Shown: positions 23,298 through 35,594 of the stretch, piece by piece
How the letters are laid out: each line of letters opens with the position of its first letter
Numbering within the stretch: position 1 is the stretch's first letter
Source of the DNA: Clavulina sp. PMI_390
Taxonomy: Eukaryota; Basidiomycota; Agaricomycetes; Cantharellales; Hydnaceae
Length of the DNA stretch: 64,000 nt
Reading direction: 5' to 3'
NCBI GenBank assembly: GCA_015039315.1
Contig: WIDE01000005.1
Coordinates: 90,833 to 154,832 of the forward strand
Program-made: the position numbers and the translations under genes
Notes under the pieces: model-generated
Database searches by the model: none
The model's input: only the letters and a program-made list of their open reading frames with translations
Told to the model about the DNA's origin: nothing

Positions 23298-23998
23298 CTA
23301 AATAGAATCACTATCATCACGTCCACCAGGCCTCTTGACCAGAACCCCCTCATCCGGCGTCCTCCTCATCCATCCCCTTATTGTGTACCCCCATCTCAAC
23401 ACGTCCAGAACAATATCCGGAGACTTGCGCCCCAAAGGGATACAATTAAGCGAGAACCCTCGCTGGATTGAGGTTCTTACTGGTTCAAGATTCTGCGCAA
23501 TGACCTCGGTTGTCATCGCGCGAGGTAGCTACCGGGACATGTTTTCAAGCAATATCTTACCATTGTCGAGGGTGGCCGAACCAGGATGTTCCTCGAGATA
23601 GCAAAATCTATTTGAGCTCTGACTTTGGCCCATGCCCTTTGCTGGCTCCATGTATGCACACCTCTATGTGTCGCACTATCGCACACATATTGCGCTTGTC
23701 CTACATCTTCCTCCTCAGGAGTGGCATTGGCGTCTACTTTATAAGATTCAAGCCAGACGAAGCGTACGCCAGCATCGGTCGTCCCTTGATGTCACATATC
23801 AAAAGGCCCGTGTGGGGTTATCTCTCCAAGAACAGTCGCATTACAGGGAAGAATGAGTATCCAGGAGACCCTCTGATACTGTAAGAGTGCGGAGGTTTGT
23901 GCCCAGAAATTAACCCGGACCTCTCTGTTTATGTGGATGGAGCAGAAATGAAGCGGGGTCGTCTCGACGCGAGCCACTCGGTAAGGTCGTTCAGACAT
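23298..23998 (-). CDS. Orphan protein of unknown function between the two monooxygenases (202 aa)
   Basis: Proposed exons 23998-23845, 23784-23561 and 23528-23298 sum to 609 nt with an open frame. Donors GTAATG and GTAAGA and acceptors CAAG/ and TAG/ are reasonable, and both junctions keep the frame (LILP|WTTDAG and STM|LPRAM). The encoded sequence has stretches that look coding, for example VRFVWLESYK, RNILVRPPSTM, EVIAQNLEPV and RRTPDEGVLVKRPGG, but I do not recognise a family. There is no signal peptide, membrane segment or cofactor motif. Its position between two paralogous flavoenzymes suggests shared ancestry of the segment or a joint role, which is inference. The first exon is the least certain. 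Confidence 0.5.
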
Positions 23999-24213
23999 TT
24001 AATTAATAAAGATTTGCCAAAAGTTCCTTGATGATCTCACTACGCCTTACATGCACCCACCGCTGATATCATGAGACCTAGCATGGGTCAAAGTCATGGG
24101 ATCATCTCGCACCCAGGGCAAGATAATCCAACGAGTCAAGCATCGATAGAGGCATAGAGTGTGCACAATCACGTAAAGAAAGGCCCTATCATCCCAAAGA
24201 CAGATAATGGTAT

Positions 24214-26350
24214 CTAGCTCAAACTCCAATCAGCCCAGTTTGGGCGACGCAGGTGCCACCAGAATTGCGTCAAGGTTCCCGGGTACAAAGCTGGGAAGAA
24301 AGACAGTTAGTAATGGCTAAAGGAATGCTACCTTCACCACTCACCGAAGTTTTTGGAGCCAAAGTTATTATAGTATGATGTGCACGTCGACCACACAGTA
24401 GCACCTATTTTTTCTTGGAGCCAAGCGTTGTACCCCTGATACGAATCCTTTTTGACCTCCACGGAGGCAACTTTTGCGCCTTTTTTCAGAACAGGTTGAA
24501 TCATTTCCATCACATAGTCGGCCTGAACGAAATGAGTAAGGTCAGAACCCCTGCAGGTTGTACACATTCACGTTTGCGTCTCACCGTTACTTCTTCAGTG
24601 AACAGGAAAGAGCTATGGCCTGCAGCGGTGTTCGGTCCCAGAAGCATGAAGTGATTTGGGAACCCAGGGACCGCGGTGCCGTAGTAAGCCGCTGGGCCGC
24701 CCTGTTGCTCCCACTCCTGCTTCAAGGACACTCCAGACCGCCCTGTAAGCGGGAAGACTGTCTGGATAGAACTCTCGAAGCCAGTAGCCATGACAAGGAC
24801 ATCCACATCAACCTGTTTGCCATTCTCCAGCTGAACGCCCCGTGGTGAGACGTTGGCGATGGGAGATGTCTCAAGAGAAACATTCGGTTTGCCAAGGGAT
24901 TCGTAGTATCCAGGATCGCGGATGACACGGCGACAGCCAAAGGCTATGGGAGGAGGTTAGAGAGACGGAGATAGGTAGAATGTCGCACGCACAACGAACC
25001 AAGATCGGGGGCAAGTTCAGCATGAAGCGACTTTGGTGCTTTGCGCCGCATTCTGTTCAAATACCACTATTGCATGGGTTAGTATGATAATGCAAGCGTG
25101 GGAGTTATAGGTGGAGACTGACGCCTGCTCCGTATGGGCGGAGGAATGAAGCGAAGTCAGGAACAACAATGTAAAGCATGTCGTGCTGTAGAACCAAGTT
25201 AGTTTCCATCAAATCCATCAAATATGATGCGACAATGGACTGCATACCTGGAAATGTACCCAATTCCGAACGGTTCGTTGCAAGTACGGAATATATTCAA
25301 AGGCCCATTTGACTATTTGGGGATACTGGACCTGAGGCTATTTCGAAGGTCAGCTATTTGTGGAAGGGGTCCAGAGTGGCATAAACATACTCGTTCAACA
25401 AACCATTGAGGGGTCCGCGCAAAGTTAACAACCTTGACGTCAGGGTCTTTCGAGAGCGCGGACACGATTTGGCACCCCGTGGCGGCATTCCCAACGACGC
25501 CCACCCGTTTACCCTTGAGATCAATATCGCTTCGCCATGCGGCAGAATGGAATATTGGGCCCTCAAAATCGTCTAGCCCAGGGAAGTCCTTCGCGGTGGG
25601 AATCTTGGGTATTGTCCAAGCCCCACCGATCGCTTGAATCAGAACATCGGCGAATACAGTTTCCAATTCCCCTGTCGGCGTCGCGGTGGACCCTGAGAAT
25701 GGTGTTTTGGGGTTCGGCTGCATTCGTTCAATGGTGAGGGTATAGCCGTGCCGTGATTCATTCCACACTGCATCCACAAGTTTCGAGTTTAGCCGCAGAT
25801 GAGGCCGGAGGTTATTTCGATTAACGACGTCCTTCTGATATTGCCACAGCTCGGGTTGTCCCGCGAAGCGTTCTGACCAGTTAGGGTTGGGTTCTGATGA
25901 GATGGAGTAGTACTGGGCTGAGACGTCGACAGAGCATCCCTAGAATAGAGCCCATGACAGGTGAGATCCAATGACGCGTTTGGAGAGAGGAGAATGTGCC
26001 CACTGGGTAAGCGTTATCCTGGAAGCGCCGAACTGATAAGCAATATTTCAGGACCACAAACGGTGATGCTTACCCTCCAGGTACCCCCCACCTCGCTAGC
26101 CTTTTCGTAAATCTGTGCGATAGAACATGAGAGCGGGTCCTCGTATCGTTGGTCGCAACCTTACCGTAAAGTTCGTGATGCCAAGTTTCTGAAGTCGAAG
26201 AGCCGTTACGATGCCTCCGAAGCTACAGGGTCAGAGCAGTCAGAAGTGTCTGGCCAATCACTCCGAAGCTTCGCTACAGTCTGCCTACCCCGCACCGATG
26301 ACAGCGACGTGCTTGTCAGAGTTCCATTGGGAATTAGAGGAGGAGAACAT
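24214..26350 (-). CDS. Baeyer-Villiger-type flavin monooxygenase, tandem copy 2 (516 aa)
   Basis: Eleven exons: 26350-26289, 26222-26165, 26112-26074, 26018-26004, 25939-25391, 25331-25248, 25185-25123, 25066-25000, 24943-24585, 24522-24345 and 24290-24214, summing to 1551 nt. Exon lengths match copy 1 except for three bases in exon one. The GAGFGG site, EVGGTWR, GVVGNAATG and the fingerprint with HSAAW are all kept. The second site reads GNAATG where copy 1 has GNGATG, and the 15-nt exon encodes DNAYP instead of DNTYP. Both copies are intact and highly similar, so the duplication appears fairly recent. It presumably oxidises a related substrate. Confidence 0.9.
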
Positions 26351-26823
26351 GACAGAAGAGTGGGGGAGGAGAACAACAAGACTCAGGGATCATTTATCCA
26401 TCAGACGCGCCAGGTCATTTGGTGGACGATGTCCAGTCTCACGGAGATGAATGAGGGGATTATCACATTACACGCATCACGATGGCTTTTGTGGAGCCAC
26501 AAGGGGTCTCACTGCAATTCCGCTATCTTGGGAGGGCCCAAAACGTTCTTGCAATTTGCGAGAATTCTTCCGAGCATGAGCAGGCGGTAAGGCTGCCCAT
26601 ATTCCCAAGAATCTGGTCGAACGAATCTTCGGTGGAGCATGGTGGCTCACGGGGAAGCTTAAGATCAACCATGTGGATCCCTGGAGAGATTGAAACCATG
26701 TTTAAAAGTATTCAAGCGGTATCTCCGCAAACCCACGAGTGACATCTGGGATCGCGCAAATGTGTGAGCCTGGTAACGGAGTGCTAGTCACACTTTCTTG
26801 TCACATCCCAAAATTTTGAGCGC

Positions 26824-28296
26824 ATGGCGTCTGTCGCATTCGAGATCCCAGCTGCCCCTTCGGGTTGGACTCCCCCACAAGCTGGACCTTCAAAGATCTC
26901 TGGTGCGTGAGAACAACGCCGATGTCAATCGCCATTGATCGATTGATCCATTCGCTCGCGTTCAGCTCCCAAGGCCCGGGCTCTGCTGCCTGTTGGGCCA
27001 GCCTACTATGCCTACGCCCGTAGAAAGGTTCATAACGTTACTTTCGACCAGGAAGAGCAGGAAGCTGCTGATAAAGCCAAAGCCGCTGCTGCTGAGGCCG
27101 CAGAAAACATCGAGGATGATCTTGGGGTTGGTGACGAGGAGGAATCCCTAGAATTGCTTGCTCGCGACGCAAAAGACTGGAAGGTGCGTAGGAAAACTGC
27201 TTCGCTATGCTCTGTGACTAACTTCAATTGTCTTTCCTTTCGCTCGTTATCTGTATCTTTATCCCTGTTCCTGCTCCTCAGAACCAAGACCACTATGCGG
27301 TCCTTGGTCTTTCTAAATTCCGCTACAAAGCTAACATTGACCAAATCCGTATCGCACGTACGTCCGATCTTGCTTTTCATACCCCCGAGCCCCTCAACCT
27401 AACTCATTTACCCTCAATCCAGATCGCAAAAAAGTTCTCAAGCACCATCCTGACAAGAAGGCCAACTCTGGTGATTCCGACAACGACAACTTCTTCAAGT
27501 GCATCCAAAAGGCCCTCGAGATTCTTTCCAATCCCGAACGCCGACGACAGTTTGACTCTGTCGACCCTTGGTACCAAAGATTTGAGGATGATTTCGATGC
27601 CGCGGAGCTGCAGAAGAAGACAGCAAAGGACAGTGATGCATTCTTCCGCAAGTTTGGCCCTATCTTCGAGCGAGAAGCCAGGTTTTCCAAACAGCAACCT
27701 GTGCCCCTACTTGGTCCCATTGACGCCTCCAAAGCCGATGTTGAGGGCTTCTACGACTTCTGGTACAACTTTGACTCTTGGAGGAGTTTCGAGTACCTTG
27801 ACAAGGAGGTGAACGAGGGAAGTGACAGGTACGCTACTTTACTTCCAAAACCTAGTCCTCTTCCCCCTTGCTAACCATCTTCTCACTTTTCGCTACGTTC
27901 CTTCCCTCCACACTTATCGATCGACTTACCTTTAGTCGTGACGACAAGCGATACACCGAGAAAAAGAACAAGTCCGACCGTGCTCGCAGAAAGAAGGATG
28001 ACAACACCCGTGTGCGCACTCTCGTCGACCTTGCTCTCGGCCTCGATCCCCGCATCAGGCGAATCAAGCAGGAAGAGAAGGAGGAGCGAGAACGAAAGAA
28101 GAACAAGGGGAAGCCAACCCCGGCGCAGCAGAAGGCAGAGGAGGAGAGGTTGAGGAAGGAGGCGGAGGAGCAGGCCAAGGCAGCAGCTGAAGCAGATGCT
28201 GCTGCGAAGGCTGAAGCCAAGAAAGCCAAAGCCGCTGCTGCGAACGCAGCCAAAAAGGCACGGAGAGCGGAGAGAGCTGCCACTGGTGCCGATTAG
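26824..28296 (+). CDS. ZUO1: Zuotin-type J-domain ribosome-associated co-chaperone (379 aa, short C-terminus)
   Basis: Five exons, 26824-26902, 26966-27183, 27282-27357, 27423-27828 and 27936-28296, sum to 1140 nt. The J domain begins DHYAVLGLSKFRYKA and carries HHPDK (the HPD motif that stimulates Hsp70). The zuotin homology region follows (FFRKFGPIFEREARFS, then WYNFDSWRSFEYLD). A highly charged Lys/Glu/Ala helix rich in EEKEERERKKNK contacts rRNA in yeast Zuo1. The protein stops directly after this helix. Yeast Zuo1 is 433 aa and ends in a four-helix bundle; that part is absent here. As half of the ribosome-associated complex with Ssz1 it would act on nascent chains. Confidence 0.9.
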
Positions 28297-29281
28297 ACTG
28301 TTCCCTGTTTCTGTATATCTTCCAGATTTATTGCAATCTTCAGCACACTCTCGTGCTTTTGCTTTGCTTCAATCCATCTCCACTGTGGCCTCCGCCTCTC
28401 AATCCAATCACCAATGCTGACATCTAGCTTGGCGCAATAATGAACGATATCTAGCCCGACCCAGTTTGTGCGGTGCTCAATGATAAATGGACGGGACAAG
28501 TGGCGCTTGCATCACACTGTTAGAGCAAGCCAGACAGCACAAATATTGTGGAAGAATCGCATCATATTATAGGGATAGTAGTACGATAGCCCCAAACAGA
28601 CATGGAGGGGATGGTAGAATATGAACAACGCAGTGAGATAGCAAAAATGTGCAGGAAACTGATTAGTCGCGTCGTCCATGAGAACAGGACCCACGACATG
28701 CCCAGATTCCACCAACTCGGTCTACTCCTCCTTCATGCTCTCGGCCTTGACTCTGCAGGCGTCGACATCGGCGCACTGCAAAGAGACCTGAAGCGGAGAG
28801 ATTAAAACATGAAGAGGGAGAGACCGTGGGCGCTCACACCTTTATACCCACGCGCCGTGGGAAGGCGCTTATGTGGGACTGTATATAGTGGCTGTTTGTT
28901 CGAGTGTTGTTCTCTCAAAGTTGATCACCTCGCCGGCTGATATTTGCTTTTGCTGGACTCAACACCTCCATCCAGGAATTGTGAGCCGCTATATCGCGAA
29001 GGGAGAGTAAGCTGCTCGTTCTCCAAGTTCACCTGGGCGCGCTCCATGCCCACGGCGACCCGTTAGGACGCTACAACCCATCGTGTCTATTCCAATATGT
29101 TTTGAATTCTTTTTTTCTGTACACTAGAGCCTATATTATCTCCATCAATATCATTCACATTACCCCCTTCATTTGGAATCCTTCACTATTTATTTGCTGA
29201 CAGTGCAGAATTGTCGCATTGTTCTTGCCGCCGAGAGTCAGCCCTCCCAGCCCCAATTCTGTTGCGCGCCTGTGGTTCTTT
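28297..29281. other. Gene-poor stretch downstream of zuotin
   Basis: No gene can be supported firmly. The plus strand has a short open frame at 28602-28805. The minus strand has a short run reading CADVDACRVKAES before a stop near 28730, and a small ATG-led run near 29060-28940. None of these joins into a convincing multi-exon gene with phase-consistent splice sites. A small minus-strand gene around 28720-29060 is possible but unproven. Confidence 0.35.
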
Positions 29282-29874
29282 CTAGAGGAAGGAGTTACAA
29301 TATGCGACATTCTCGTAGTGGAGACAGATTTCAACTGGTAAATTGCCTGCTTCTATCTCCATGATTTGCGCAAGTGTATGACTAGCCATTCTTGCCAATA
29401 CTAAGAACTCGCCAGTCGCAGTGCAACACTCGAACGCGTCGAAACCATCTGCCTGGGTATAGCTGGAGTCCGCGGTTGGTACCGCTGTGAACGAGCCCAT
29501 GGATGCAATAGAGGCTTCCATTTCCAGAAACGCCGCATTGATCTCAACACCGTGTCGCATTTCATCGTGGTGGGACTCGGCACTCAGCGTTTTTGTGGCT
29601 TCACGACATGCCATAACGAGGTCTATTTCAACAGCTTCTTCGATGCTTTACTACACTGATTGCATGTGAGGAAGGAGGGATCCATGATCTCGCATGAACA
29701 CGACAAAGGTGGATCCCATTCGAATTCACAGTCATCCGAGTCGCTGCTAATCTTTATCTCCTTCATAGTGGTGGCGATCCCCCCGTGACGGTCGCTCGCA
29801 ATCTCGGCTGCACATTCACCACCCAGTTTCAAATCCAAAGGCACCCGAGGATCCGGTGCGCAAAAGTTACTCAT
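29282..29874 (-). CDS. Small acidic hypothetical protein (about 177 aa)
   Basis: Two open segments on the minus strand are in different frames and join if a 59-nt intron runs from 29704 to 29646 (exons 29874-29705 and 29645-29282, 534 nt in total). The donor GTCGTG is weak, so a frameshift or two separate spurious frames are also possible. The predicted product is acidic, with SDSDDCEFEWD near the middle and a Cys-containing C-terminal half. No family, membrane segment or catalytic motif is recognised. Its start lies 146 bp from the start of the first DUF6534-like gene on the other strand, so they could share a promoter. Confidence 0.35.
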
Positions 29875-30020
29875 AATTGGGCGTCATGCTGTTGGCGAGA
29901 CGTCCCTTTTCCCTCTTTCCTCTTCCATCCTACCCGATACCTCCCGACTCTGGAAGTCTCAGCGGCACCTGCTCTCAAATTTCCAACAACGACTCGCCTC
30001 CACAATTTAGTTTCCACGCC

Positions 30021-32351
30021 ATGAGTCTCGAGTTTGACGACATGCCCGGCATGGGGATGGGCGTGATGAGCAAAGACCTTTCTGTTGGAGCCTTGCTAGT
30101 TTGCGAAATAGCTTCTGCCATATTGTTTGGAGTTTTGACTGTTCAGGTGAGCGAATCTGAGATTGGAGGACGGACGTCAGATCGGCCAGCCTGGTAGATC
30201 TTGTCTGACAGTATAATGAATTTGTCTCCGCGGGGTCGCGGGCCTTGTGGTCATTCGTGATTCGGCAGTGCGGTATCTACTTTGACCGGTACAAGCAGGA
30301 CAAGAAGGGGCTCAGAACTCTGGTACGTTTTTTTTTTCCACTGAACAGGGCTGACTGACAAGCTAAGCGTATTGGCAGGTCTATACGATATGGTAACACG
30401 GTGTCCGCTGTAAACGGAGACACTGCTTTACTAACGTCATGATTAATTCATGCTATCCTGAAGGTTCCTGGAGTTTCTGCACCAAATGTTCTCGGCGTGG
30501 TGGACTTATCAAATTGGAGTACGTTGGACTGAGAGCATCTTTGGTCGTCCACCTACTGACCAGGTTGTGTCCCCCATAGATTCAAGAATTTGGTAACATG
30601 ATGTTCATGATGAAGTCTGGATGGTAAGGCAACTGTTTAACGTAAAGGTTCTGTATCTGATGCCTCCATGCAACGACCCCGACGTGATGCAGGCGCGTTG
30701 GAGTAGGTTTTCATTGATGCTAAGTTATCCCGTACACGACACCCGCTAATATGTCCTGATCGAAGGCAGAGAGTGCCGCCATGGTGAGTCTGCCTGACTA
30801 ATCTGAGTTGCCCATGAATTCATAACAGGATCGACCGTTCTCTGCGTAGACATTAACTGCGCTGATAGTTCAACTGTACGTCACATCAATCCTTAGGAGG
30901 GTCAAGAAGAGCTACTAACTTTTCATGGCTCCAGGTTCTATGCACGACGTGGATACCTGCGTACGTTATTCACTTTGCGACAACCTCTCTGCAGATCTTC
31001 TTATCATGATGGGCTTAGTAAATCGATCGCTATGGCCGATCTCTCTGTTGGTGACAATCCTGGCCTTCGTGGCCTTCGGTGCTGGGATGGGTAAGTTCCG
31101 CTCGCTTCGTGCAGTTCCGCTCAGCCATTTGACGACCGATCATCTTCTCTTAGCCGCCAGCATCGAAATGTGAGTATTCCCATTCAAACGACACGGTAAC
31201 TATTTGATTGCTTACATGGAGTGAATGGCACAGGATAACACTGCCATACTTCGGAGACTTCATGTACTATATGGTGCGCTCTCGATCTACCTTCTCAACA
31301 TCCCCCTCATGAAAACATTGATATTGGGATGCAGTGGCTCCAAGAGATCTGGTTCTCTTCAGAAGCTGCGACCGATCTCCTCGTCGCACTCATTGTGGTT
31401 TATTCCCTAGGAGCAGTAAAGAAGTCTGGGTACTCTAGGTCGGTCCTCTTGAAGAGCTTGAAACACCATGGCTCACATCTCTGTCATACGCTGTGGGGAA
31501 ATAGCACCGAAAGTGGACTCTGGCGTCTCATCATGTATACCATTTCGAACGGGGTACTGACAAGCATCCTGGCGTTTGCTGTTATCGCACTGGTCTGTAA
31601 ACTCCTGCGGAATTTTCCGGTGCCGCACTGCGTCATTCATGGGAATGGCTTTTGACTAATTGTCGTTCGTCCCACCTAGTTCAAGCTCTTGCCGAACACA
31701 TTGACACACCCTGGAGTCGCGTTCCGTAAGTAATGGCGTGCGCCTCAAGCCATTCGATTGGCCACCTCGCACAAATGCTGAATTTTGTTATACACAGTTC
31801 TCTCCCGTGTTTATTCAAACAGTCTACTTGCCTCGTGAGTCCAATTCAGATGTTCATAGTGTCTGGACTGAGCTTTACGGGCTATTTGCCTCTTGTAACA
31901 GACTCAATCTCAGAGGGACATGGATCAAGGACAAGAAAACCAATCAGACCTCAGCTGAGTTTTCTCCGGAACGCTTTGTGGGAACTGTGAGTGATTTTTG
32001 GGCATTTCAAGAGGAACGTTTCTACAGACCTAAATCCTATCACCCCTTTTCATGCCGCATAATATGGACTGGTAGAGAAAGACCCAACCATCGTCAAAGC
32101 AGCTTGTTTTTGCGGTTCCCTCAAGACCAGCCGTCTCTTTCATAACTCTAAGCGATCCTGAAGGGTTTCCTGTGTCAAGTTTCGATGACGGTCCAGTGTC
32201 AATCCCATCTTCCCGACTAGAGTCCAACTCTCTCCAATCCATAAATGAAGAAGACGATGTAAGATTTCATGCCTTGTAGATTTATTGGCGAAGGTACTGA
32301 ATAAGATCTCATTCTTGGCATCTTCAGGGCCTTTTCAGATCCCCCATCTGA
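30021..32351 (+). CDS. DUF6534-like multi-pass membrane protein, left array copy 1
   Basis: About 18-19 small exons; the first is 30021-30146 (LLVCEIASAILFGVLTVQ, a membrane helix). Recognisable blocks in order are CGIYFDRYKQDKKGLRTL, VYTIW, WFLEFLHQMF, an exon with FGNMMFMMKSGW, FYARRGYL, NRSLWPISLLVTILAF, WLQEIWFSSEAATDLLVALIV, LIMYTISNGVLTS, SRVYSNSLLASLNLRGTWI, and an acidic tail ending EDDGLFRSPI. These match the basidiomycete DUF6534 pattern of about seven helices, with Asp in the ATDLLVA helix and the YTI..G.LTS and YSNSLLASLN signatures. The function of the family is unknown. Some splice sites, especially two exons of 10-12 nt near 30690-30790, are inferred only from the paralogs. The stop is set at the TGA after GLFRSPI. 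Confidence 0.75.
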
Positions 32352-33364
32352 CGACACGGTACCAAGAGAGAAGCGTAGGCTACATCTTGCAGTTTTTCTG
32401 TGGTCCACATGAATAGCCAAATAACGAAACCAATCTCCTTATGGCTCGCTATTGAACTTTAGCAGGTATCCTATGCAGACTGGGGTGAACCCTGCCCCAT
32501 CAGAGGACCTTTGCACCATCCATCCTCGTATATCCACCCACAACTCAATCGCGATTCTATATCCAAACTATCCTCTAAGGACCCACACCTTTCGTATAAC
32601 CAGCCCTCCGTGCTGGAATCGCGTTGCACGCAGATATCTGTACAGCTCCCGCGGCAAAGGGGCGACAAGGTGGAGTTGAACACCAGAATTGGATGTGTGC
32701 AACTACCCCCAACATGACAAGAATTTTTTTGACATGTAATTGTCTCGTTGGGAGTCTGAGCTCTGCTGAGGTCGCTCATCGTTCAAGTAGATAGAGTAAA
32801 CACAACAGGAAATCTTCCCTCATAACCTCACTTTCTGTTATGAATCATATCTGATACACCTTGGTGGCGCCTAGACGGAGGCTGACAGGGCATTAAGATG
32901 AAGGCGATTGTCAAAGGCTTGGCGGCCATTATTCAGTCATACCTGCATGCTCATCAGCCCTGGTGCTATCGCCCACAGGCCTAAACAGATTTGAAACTCT
33001 GTTCTCGTCATCATGGAACAACTTCCGTGTGCGTGACTCTAGGAACACCGGTACCGAAGCTTTGATCTTCATAAGCCCACGATTCTTGTGACTCTAGATT
33101 CTTATTGGCTTGGCCTGATCCTGCGTGCCAGGGACTCTTTACACAATTCATTCTCGGCATTTCCGGCTTGAACTTGCTCGATGGTTCGCCCATGCTCCCT
33201 GGCGACAGCCATCCCTCTGTAGCTCAACGGGTGCAAACAATCGTCACCGAATGACTTTCGTGGCGGACCAGCCCTCCTGCCTTATACTTGCGTCCAGCTA
33301 TTTGATTGTTCCCGTCCTACCAAATCTTGGTTGTCCTCGGCTTCACCTACAAAAAGATCCCCTC

Positions 33365-35594
33365 ATGGCGGGAGTGGACAAGTTCAATAAGGACTCGTAC
33401 ATTGGGGCCTGGCTTGTGTGCGAGATCGTGTCAACTGTGTTATTTGGGATACTAACCATTCAGGTGATTGAATCCTCCTTGAGGGGCGTTGCTTGTTGGG
33501 TATCATTAGCGTACTATAGTGTATACTGTACTTGAGCCAATTCAAGCGAGACAACTGGGGTTTCAAGGCTCTGGTAAGTTTCATGGATATGCAAATATCG
33601 AACGACCGACTCACTTTGCGCCCTTCGCAGGTCTTGACTGTATGGTAAGGCTTCGTCTTCCGCCGACAGTCATAGGTGTTGATCTGACTGAAGCCTCGAA
33701 CTCTGCGGGTAGGGTTCTCGACTTCGGCACCGTAGCTTTTGGGGCAGCGTGGACCTACCTAGCCATTGTATGTCGTCCATTACCCAGCGGCTTCTTCACG
33801 ACTGTCTACCATTGGCCATGAAGCTCAGGAATTTTGGTGACGATATGGGAATTTTACGGAGCTCGCAGTGGTGCGTCGGCTGGGCGACTGCTTCCCCGTG
33901 CTGTGACTTACACCAACCATTTAGGGCCATTGGTGTAAGCTTTATGCATGATTTTGTGTCGAGCCCATATTAATAATCAAAGGATGGAGCTCAGCCAGCC
34001 TGCATTGACATAGTAAGTCAGTGGCCAGATTTCTGCATTTACCACTCTATCGTGCGGACAAACCATTCAAGACTGTGAGCCTGACGATAAGAAATATCCC
34101 TTCATTAGTCTATCAATGGGCTTCTGGCTCAGCTGTATGTCTGACACCAGTTCCTTATATCGTTTGACGGGCGTGCTCATTCGCTCTGCAAGTTTCTACG
34201 CTCGACGCGGGTATCTACGTGGGTGCCCTGAAACCCTTCAATGGAGTTTTGCTTAAATTGTTGTCCCCAATAGTGGATAAAAAATTATGGCCTATATCTC
34301 TGGCTGCTGCTTGCTACATTGTCATTCGTTTGTGGTGTTGGTATGGGCTATCCTCTCGCTCCCTTCACAACTCGATGTTCATCCGCTATGTGTATTTCCA
34401 GTCTTCGCAGTCCGCGTGTGAGCCTATTCCGAAAACCTGGAGTCGTGAGATCTGAGCAACTGCTGTTATAGGAGAATTCTCCTCCAGGAGGGTGGCCTCG
34501 CGACTTGGGCGGTCAGTCTCAGCCTCGATCATAAATAATCAAGTTTGTGATATTGGAGTGGCGTAATAAACGCTAACCGATTATCCTCCTGCAGTGGTTA
34601 AATTATCTCTGGTTCTTCTCAGCGGCTACCACTGATCTCTTGGTTGCTTTCATCGTCGTATTCTCACTTGGAGGAAGCAACTATTCATACTCACGGTACG
34701 TGCCCAACTGTTGAAGTTCTTTTCCACTTACTCATGTATCAGGGCATGCTGCAACGGCTTGCTTCCATGCCAGTGACACCAAGCGCGGATTACGAAAGCT
34801 CATATTCTACACCATCAGTAATGGGATCCTAACTAGCGTGTTTGCCGTGGCGGGTGTTGCGCTGGTTGGTTGTGCTCTTGTTAGGTTCTCACGTAACCTC
34901 CTAACGAAGCGTATTTCCTAGTCCTTCGCCGCACCTCACTCGTGGATACAACCAGGGCTTGGCTTTGGTATGTGGGTTATGGGTTCTACCATCTATTGAC
35001 ATGAAATCCTCCTTATTGGACCCTAATCGTTCCCATATAGTTTTAGCTCGACTCTACTCAAACAGTCTCTTAGCTTCGCAAGCATCACTTCCTCATGAAA
35101 TCAGGGTCAAGAACTACTAATCGCTTTGTATTCCGCAGTTTAAACCTCAGGGGGAGGTGGGTGAAGGACCTGAAGCCCATGCAATCCTCGAGTAGACTAG
35201 CCACAGCGCATTACGTCGGGACTGTGAGTGGTGGGAATTAACCTCGATTCACTGGCAAAGTCTAATTAGTTCTCCGCTATTATCCTGCTTGACAACCCCC
35301 CCTGGATAGAAACAACCTCAAACGTTAGGACACTCGAACCGTCAAGCGCCAGCCAGGGCTTTGATCTCAGCTATTACACTGGCTGACCCTGACGGCTTTC
35401 ACGCAGCGAATCTAGCGGACGAGCGATCCGTAGGCAGGTTGGGATCTGCGTCGGCCGTTTTTCGTTCACAAGGTCAGCAACTCGTCGACCACGTAAGAGA
35501 TTCTTTATATTATTCGTATGTCAACATTCTGACCGCAAGCTTACTATTTCAGACGCAGAATGCTCGCGAACGAAGTCTTGAGCTAATAGGTTGA
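33365..35594 (+). pseudogene. DUF6534-like membrane protein, left array copy 2, probably inactivated
   Basis: The gene keeps most family blocks in order: AWLVCEIVSTVLFGILTIQ, CILYLSQFKRDNWGFKAL, FYARRGYL, KKLWPISL, WLNYLWFFSAATTDLLVAF, LIFYTISNGILTSVF, ARLYSNSLLAS, LNLRGRWVKD and a tail with ITLADPDGF. Two lesions are visible against the neighbours. One extra base near 34302 shifts the frame inside the fourth-region helix, after WPISL. The donor that follows this exon reads GGCTAT where copies 1 and 3 have G|GTAAG or G|GTATG. It also lacks the GLF.SPI ending. One sequencing error could explain the first lesion but not both, so I call it a pseudogene with moderate confidence. Confidence 0.6.

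Noticed and set aside
20156..26350. Secondary-metabolite gene cluster
   Set aside because: No polyketide synthase, NRPS, terpene synthase, prenyltransferase or cluster regulator is visible near the flavoenzymes.
27852..28283. Ala/Ser-rich open frame antisense to the end of zuotin
   Set aside because: It mirrors the Lys/Glu/Ala codon bias of the charged zuotin helix.
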